This document shows, in pieces, positions 13,901-17,260 of a stretch of DNA of 17,260 nucleotides. The stretch lies in assembly GCA_934479825.1 (NCBI GenBank), contig CAKSOW010000042.1, forward strand, positions 1-17,260, read 5' to 3'. How positions within the stretch are numbered: position 1 is the first letter of the stretch; every line of letters starts with the position of its first letter. The DNA is from an uncultured Eubacteriales bacterium. GTDB taxonomy: Bacteria; Bacillota; Clostridia; Oscillospirales; CAG-382. The position numbers and the translations under genes are program-made. The notes below the pieces were generated by a model. That model saw only the letters and a list, made by a program, of their open reading frames with translations, was not told the origin of the DNA and searched no databases.

Positions 13901-16154
13901 TAAATGGAAAGCCGGCCACGGTCTTGCTTCCTATGAAGTCAAGGACGGTGCCATTACCGGTTCCAGCACGGCAAGCGACTATGCCGTTACCGCCAAAGAT
14001 TTTGAAGCGCTGAATGCCGCAGACGCTCCTATTCTTCATATCCGTATGAAAAACAGCGAAAAAGCAAGTTTTGAGATATTCTTTGCTACTGCCCAAGAGT
14101 CGACTATGGATTCTAAGAAGTATAAGACGGCTGCCATTACCGAAACCGGTAAGTTTGTCGATTACTACATCAATATGACTACCTGCGCCAAGTGGACGGG
14201 AATCATCACCGATTTCCGTATCGATCCGCAGACCAAGCCCGGTTCGTTTGAAATTTCATTGATCGAATTTATGAACTTCCCGACAGAGGATGAGTCCAAC
14301 ATTCCGGCTGTTGAAGTAAACGGCACAAAGCTTTCGTTTACCTTCAAGATCAAGGAACTGGACGACGGCGATTATGAAGTGGTCGGTCAAAGAGATGAGG
14401 ACAGAGGTTTCTATTCTTCGCTCAGACTGTACCATGAATGGGATCGCTTTACCGGAAAACTGACCTTAAAGACAGTTGATGAAAAAACGCTTGTCTTTAC
14501 GGTCGGCAGTGATAAAGTATTTGTAAACGGCAAAGAACAATCCCTCGGCTACACGTTCACGCTCCGTGACGGACTGCCGGTATTCCATATGAAGAAACTC
14601 TGCGACCTGATTGGTTGGAAATACACCATGAAAGGCAAGACCATTGCCGTTCAGGCCGGTACGGACGAAGAGTATCAGATGATGATCTCGCGCGAGCCCA
14701 ACAAGTGGGATTTCGCGATGGACGGCGAAATGGAGGATTGGACGCTGCAAAACAGCTCTGCCACTGTTTCGGGCGGTCTGTTGCATCTCAAACCGACCAA
14801 CGGCGACCCGGCTATCTACCATGCTGTCGGCTTTAAGGCTACCGAATACAACCGTATCACGGTTGGCGTTAAATACAGCGAGGCTGTCAAGACCGGCGCA
14901 CCGCAGCTCTTCTTCACAACAGCCGGAAGCAAGAACTATTCGGCCGATAAGTGCGTCAACAGCAAATATGCTCTTGACGGCAAAAAAGAGGGCGACACGG
15001 TGGAAGTTGTGTTCGATATGACCTCCAACACGCAGTATTCCGGCACGATTACCGGTATCCGCTTTGACCCGTTCGGAACAAAAGCCGATGTTGATATCGA
15101 TTATGTATACTGCACTAAGGCAGATGCGGCAGAGGGTAGCAAACTTCTCGAAGTGGACGACGAAAACCAGTGGAGCTTCGCCGATGCATCGGATGTTTTA
15201 GGCTGGAAGAGCCAGAATGCCTCCGAACTTGTTCTTGAAAACGGTGCAGCTGTTGCAACCGGTACCAACGGCGACCCGGCTATTACCCATGCCGTTTCGT
15301 TCAATGCAAATGATTATCAGGTCTGCGTGATTGGTGTGCGTTACAGAAAAGGTTATGAAAATCAGAATCCGCAGTTCTTCTTTGTCACCAAGACCAGTCC
15401 CAATTGGGAGGCTGCCAAGGGTGTAACCGGTAAATACGAAGTCCCGGCTTTCACGAACGAGGGCGAAATTGTGGAGGTTTCCTTTAACCTTGTCAATTGC
15501 TCCAAGTGGACGGGCGATGTTGCAACGATCCGTTTTGACCCGTTCGGTGCGGCGGAGAAATTTGAAGTAGCCTATGTGCGTTTCTATAAGCTTGACGGCT
15601 ATGTGCCGGAAGAAGCGCCGGAACCTGAAAAAGTAGAACAGGCCAAGGCTACCAAGCCGACCGAAGCTGTAATTACCGATGTGGAAAAGCTGCCGGAGGG
15701 CATTGAAGTGACCTCCGAATCCAGCGGCAAGCTTGTGATTACCGAAGATCCGGCCGATTCCGCGAAAAAAGTCTTTAAGGTAGAATGCGTCAAGGAAGGC
15801 GAACAGTATACCTATCTCAACGTCAGAATGCAGTTTGTGGCAGGCAAGACTTACAAGGTTTCCTATAAGCTGTATCCGTTGAAAAACAAGGCCGGCAAGG
15901 ATTTCTCAAATACCATTATCGGCGGCAACTTCCGCTATGCGACCACTGAAATTCCGGCGATTAAGGATCACACGTTTGCCAACAAGGCAGACCGTTCGAC
16001 CGGAGATGAATGGATTGAAGTGAATGAAACCGTTGAAGTTCCGGCCGACTATACGGCGATGAACGACGATTGTTTCCAGATCTGGGGCAAACCGGCTGAA
16101 GGTGCAGGGGTCGAGTATTTAGTCAAAGATATTTCGATTACGCTTGCAGACTAA
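10959..16154 (+). CDS. SLH-anchored multidomain protein with GH99-like (WbsX-type) glycosidase domain
   Basis: This 1731-residue exported protein is a surface-bound glycan-active enzyme or binder. Signal peptide 1-24 is followed by three SLH domains (about 36-88, 93-140, 151-203; TIKRSEMAELL and LLRSEISAMA are typical) that attach it to pyruvylated wall polymer. Two LamG-like beta-sandwich regions follow (about 225-400 and 419-580). Residues 590-930 resemble GH99-like/WbsX domains: NIGVNVCWLW opening, WLAEHGIDF and NEYSEG (885-890), where the family has a NExxEG motif. Three repeats of one module lie at about 966-1106, 1248-1388 and 1403-1548, with a copper-amine-oxidase-N-like stalk domain (1118-1240) between the first two. 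The C-terminal 1569-1731 resembles CBM4/9. The start is fixed by AAGGAG at 10945. An endo-mannosidase-like activity is inference; the domain calls are by eye. Confidence 0.82.
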   Translation: MNKRMLGFAAGLTAALTLAVSVHADFAKSKDYTDGMFADVPQTEWYAASVKDAYEYGIMQGDSATTFSPNGTLTIAEGVTIAARIYENLNGKAIPDADGEWYTKYVNYAIANGFLQDGRYEDFERTIKRSEMAELLADVCGDLPAINTVESLPDVGEGSSYGKKVFKLYRAGILTGNDNFGTFAPDSKLLRSEISAMAVRIALADKRVQKSFDKTAVRTLSDAYYIIDMMGENGPTGLANGWDYDNRFDLFNTSGTYRSFIKDTSDEAFGSLIRKFKTERDGILHLELYFGAYSSDGAAYVAFEDANENKIVSITPKNGKWVLVGADEKATAIAVPANESTGYKLVWNVDLDKRTAHLVLNNTDCGTVNIKDGDISRLVLGSEKKGSGYVKLYNARLSKNYALSEHFIAEDTGDAPAMWNVTGNWKLTKTASERGYDLVSVKSETKAGETSTASRSFTPIAGKISFETMILLPEKTDGASVSLTSGGEKAITFETRDGKIYVGDNMVNDFRANVWQNLHIEADTNAGTADIYVNGKKKATIEINDKSFDGITVSFAPKTDAVMWFDDVQICNIIDHDDYPSYPQVAESKDYNIGVNVCWLWRDQHSGEGWDSVSSFPEFEPYIGYYDEGLRETADWELKWLAEHGIDFMHACWYCPSSNIKEPIKKMRHSYYALHDGYMMAKYSDLVDFCIMWENNGQDCTSFEQFRDYIWNYWMEYYFSDPRYARLDNKAVLTVWNRSNFEKAFGGAEGARQAVEFMNEELKKIGYDGLILLASTQGANPEGTYSGLKELGYDATYGYHWGPNGYSAEHQINCNRTDLANSHAVGSHHIPTVSIGFNDVGRNHSRDPIITKEDHLKVCQEIKKELAEMNTGTWMDNTLIVSTTNEYSEGTYVLPTQNIGFDYLENIRLTFTDDTSDHSALDVRATADQIDRVTHLYPPHRSVIRWFQFEKSDTAEDESSLTGDNLVAVRSYDMSKATDAAKWKAGHGLASYEVKDGAITGSSTASDYAVTAKDFEALNAADAPILHIRMKNSEKASFEIFFATAQESTMDSKKYKTAAITETGKFVDYYINMTTCAKWTGIITDFRIDPQTKPGSFEISLIEFMNFPTEDESNIPAVEVNGTKLSFTFKIKELDDGDYEVVGQRDEDRGFYSSLRLYHEWDRFTGKLTLKTVDEKTLVFTVGSDKVFVNGKEQSLGYTFTLRDGLPVFHMKKLCDLIGWKYTMKGKTIAVQAGTDEEYQMMISREPNKWDFAMDGEMEDWTLQNSSATVSGGLLHLKPTNGDPAIYHAVGFKATEYNRITVGVKYSEAVKTGAPQLFFTTAGSKNYSADKCVNSKYALDGKKEGDTVEVVFDMTSNTQYSGTITGIRFDPFGTKADVDIDYVYCTKADAAEGSKLLEVDDENQWSFADASDVLGWKSQNASELVLENGAAVATGTNGDPAITHAVSFNANDYQVCVIGVRYRKGYENQNPQFFFVTKTSPNWEAAKGVTGKYEVPAFTNEGEIVEVSFNLVNCSKWTGDVATIRFDPFGAAEKFEVAYVRFYKLDGYVPEEAPEPEKVEQAKATKPTEAVITDVEKLPEGIEVTSESSGKLVITEDPADSAKKVFKVECVKEGEQYTYLNVRMQFVAGKTYKVSYKLYPLKNKAGKDFSNTIIGGNFRYATTEIPAIKDHTFANKADRSTGDEWIEVNETVEVPADYTAMNDDCFQIWGKPAEGAGVEYLVKDISITLAD

Positions 16155-16165
16155 TAGCTAATTTT

Positions 16166-16202
16166 AAAACGCGCTTTCCAAGAAATTGGAAAGCGCGTTT
16201 TT
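16166..16202 (+). terminator. Strong intrinsic terminator of the SLH glycosidase gene
   Basis: AAAACGCGCTTTCCAA (16166-16181) pairs perfectly over 16 bp with its complement (16186-16201) across a GAAA tetraloop, ending in a T-run. It begins 11 bases after the stop codon. Confidence 0.9.
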
Positions 16203-16251
16203 CGGGCATGCTGCAAAACTCTGTTTTCAAAGGCATTTTTTGAAAAAGCTC

Positions 16252-16280
16252 TTGACATATGGCAAAAAATACAGTATAAT
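16252..16280 (+). promoter_or_regulatory. Promoter of the tRNA-Gln gene
   Basis: TTGACA (16252-16257) and TATAAT (16275-16280) are both exact consensus with 17-bp spacing, 18 bases before the tRNA. This is the strongest promoter in the window. Confidence 0.92.
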
Positions 16281-16297
16281 ATATTCGTTCGTTATAT

Positions 16298-16372
16298 TGG
16301 GGCGTCGCCAAGCGGTAAGGCACCGGACTTTGACTCCGGCATTCGCTGGTCCGAATCCAGCCGTCCCAGCCA
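16298..16372 (+). tRNA. tRNA-Gln (anticodon TTG)
   Basis: The full cloverleaf can be drawn. The acceptor stem TGGGGCG pairs with CGTCCCA (one G-U pair). The D-arm is GCCAAGCGGTAAGGC, the anticodon arm is CCGGA, CTTTGAC, TCCGG, and the T-arm stem is GCTGG/CCAGC. The anticodon TTG reads CAA/CAG glutamine codons, and the U1-A72 pair is typical of tRNA-Gln. The 3' CCA is encoded. The T-loop reads TCCGAAT rather than TTCGAAT, so the near-universal U at position 55 is a C. It has its own promoter, and a terminator follows. Confidence 0.93.
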
Positions 16373-16416
16373 AGATGACAAGTCAATTTAGATCCGGGCG
16401 AGAAAAAACGAGAAAA

Positions 16417-16448
16417 CGGGAGATTTCGAGAGATTTCTTCCGTTTTTT
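16417..16448 (+). terminator. Terminator after tRNA-Gln
   Basis: CGGGAGA (16417-16423) pairs with TCTTCCG (16436-16442), including one G-U pair, followed by TTTTTT. A wider pairing GAAAAAACG (16402-16410) with CGTTTTTTC (16441-16449) is an alternative. Confidence 0.6.
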
Positions 16449-16486
16449 CGACCCTGCATTTTTTCGGAGTTTCATAGATCCCTTTT

Positions 16487-16530
16487 GCCCTTTTCGATGC
16501 TGTGTCCGGACTCGGACTCACGAAAAGGGC
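16487..16530. repeat. Long hairpin between tRNA-Gln and the acetyltransferase gene
   Basis: GCCCTTTTCG (16487-16496) pairs perfectly with CGAAAAGGGC (16521-16530). The 24-base loop can pair further through TCCG/CGGA. There is no T-run. Apart from this and the tRNA terminator I see nothing in the gap before the next promoter. Confidence 0.55.
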
Positions 16531-16608
16531 TAAATTTGATTGTTATCAGTTTGTTGAGAGCCTTTCTCGCTCGGCGGTATTTCTTTCCAAGTTAATTGGT
16601 AATATAGA

Positions 16609-16637
16609 TTGAAAAGTGGATAGATTTATGATATAAT
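16609..16637 (+). promoter_or_regulatory. Promoter of the acetyltransferase gene
   Basis: TTGAAA (16609-16614) and TATAAT (16632-16637) are 17 bp apart, with an extended TG at 16629-16630. The leader to the start codon is about 30 bases. Confidence 0.82.
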
Positions 16638-16673
16638 AAGTTATCAACAAATCGGAAATTGCAGGTGTGATTG

Positions 16674-17117
16674 ATGAGAATTGCAGAAGTTACGGAAAAC
16701 AAAAAACAATATCTTGATTTGCTCCTATTGGCGGATGAGCAGGAAGATATGGTTGACCGTTATCTCTATAAAGGTAAAATGTATGTTCTTGATGATGACG
16801 GAGTAAAATGCGAGTGTGTCGTAACGGACGAAGGGAATGGAATACTTGAAATTAAGAATATCGCTACAGTTCCCCCATTTCAGCGAAAAGGCTATGCCAA
16901 AGCGCTGATTGAATTTCTTGTTGAAAAATACCGCGGACAATTTTCGATACTGCAAGTGGGAACCGGCGACAGCCCGTTGACGATACCCTTTTATGAAAAA
17001 TGTGGCTTTGTACGCTCGCATATCGTGCCAAATTTTTTTACGGATCATTATGATCACCCGATATATGAGTGTGGTGTACACCTTGTAGACATGGTGTATT
17101 TGCAAAGACCTCTATAA
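16674..17117 (+). CDS. GNAT-family N-acetyltransferase
   Basis: This is a 147-residue acetyl-CoA-dependent N-acetyltransferase, of usual length for a single GNAT domain. The acetyl-CoA pyrophosphate loop is visible in VPPFQRKGYAKAL (66-78; R-x-x-G-x-A), preceded by the strand ILEIKNIAT. The C-terminal motif is GTGDSPLTIPFYEKCGF (96-112), with the tyrosine of FYEKCGF as the usual general acid candidate. The ending DMVYLQRPL is common in a Bacillota subgroup of GNATs. The start is ATG 16674, with AGGTG at 16663-16667; the TTG at 16671 is discounted. It has its own promoter and terminator. It is more AT-rich in codon use than the neighbouring surface-protein gene, which could indicate separate acquisition. 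The acceptor substrate is unknown. Confidence 0.85.
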   Translation: MRIAEVTENKKQYLDLLLLADEQEDMVDRYLYKGKMYVLDDDGVKCECVVTDEGNGILEIKNIATVPPFQRKGYAKALIEFLVEKYRGQFSILQVGTGDSPLTIPFYEKCGFVRSHIVPNFFTDHYDHPIYECGVHLVDMVYLQRPL

Positions 17118-17203
17118 AACAAATTCCAGTTTATCTATCTAATCCTCTTAAAGCGCTGTATTTTCAAGGCTTTTCGCTTGCCTTGTGTTCCAACCTTATG
17201 TAT

Positions 17204-17250
17204 TTTCCCTTGTTTTTGCCCTTATGAGCCAAAACAAGGGAAAGTTTTTT
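17204..17250 (+). terminator. Intrinsic terminator of the acetyltransferase gene
   Basis: TTTCCCTTGTTTT (17204-17216) pairs with AAAACAAGGGAAA (17231-17243), followed by G and TTTTTT. The 86 bases between the stop codon and the hairpin hold nothing recognisable. Confidence 0.82.
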
Positions 17251-17260
17251 ATTCTCCGCC

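Noticed and set aside
16298..16372. tRNA gene as an integration (att) site
   Set aside because: No integrase and no repeat of the tRNA 3' end is visible downstream within the window.

Overview
The window looks like a chromosomal segment of an uncultured, gut-type Clostridia bacterium (Bacillota). The evidence is Gram-positive style AGGAG ribosome binding sites, strong sigma-A promoters (several with an extended TG upstream of the -10), lipoproteins with a cysteine lipobox, a cell-surface protein anchored by SLH domains, and solute-binding proteins without a permease beside them. Base composition is moderate in GC inside genes, with AT-rich leaders. I cannot name a genus from the sequence.

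Layout, left to right. 1-885 is a non-coding, hairpin-rich repeat (copy A, inverted and cut by the window edge). 916-1293 (-) is a small low-complexity lipoprotein, divergent from 1501-3171 (+), a DUF4153-type polytopic membrane protein behind a near-consensus promoter. Two tandem, about 85% identical extracellular solute-binding lipoproteins follow (3288-4760 and 5202-6659), separated by a hairpin-rich spacer flanked by two copies of one 27-bp palindrome; a third copy terminates the second gene. Copy B of the large repeat lies at 6711-7775. Next come feoA (7888-8112, -) and a CNNM/CBS/CorC-type ion transporter (8327-9685, -) with its own terminator. Copy C of the repeat (9862-10735) precedes a 1731-residue secreted protein (10959-16154, +) with three SLH domains, two LamG-like regions, a GH99-like/WbsX-type glycosidase domain, three copies of a beta-sandwich-like module, a copper-amine-oxidase-N-like stalk domain and a C-terminal CBM4/9-like domain. 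A strong terminator, a tRNA-Gln(TTG) with an unusual T-loop, and a GNAT acetyltransferase with promoter and terminator close the window.

Functionally the window combines surface glycan handling (SLH-anchored GH99-like enzyme, sugar-type solute-binding lipoproteins) with metal or ion homeostasis (FeoA, CorC-like transporter). The genes seem to be transcribed mostly as single units with their own promoters and terminators.

The most unusual content is non-coding: three copies of a roughly 0.9-1.0 kb element with imperfect terminal inverted repeats built from an ordered series of small hairpins, an inner GGTGCGAAAGGG/CCCTTTCGCACC inverted repeat, and a 0.36-0.52 kb core conserved at the nucleotide level but with frames broken by indels. 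This may be a non-autonomous mobile element or a large structured RNA. I do not recognise it as a named family.
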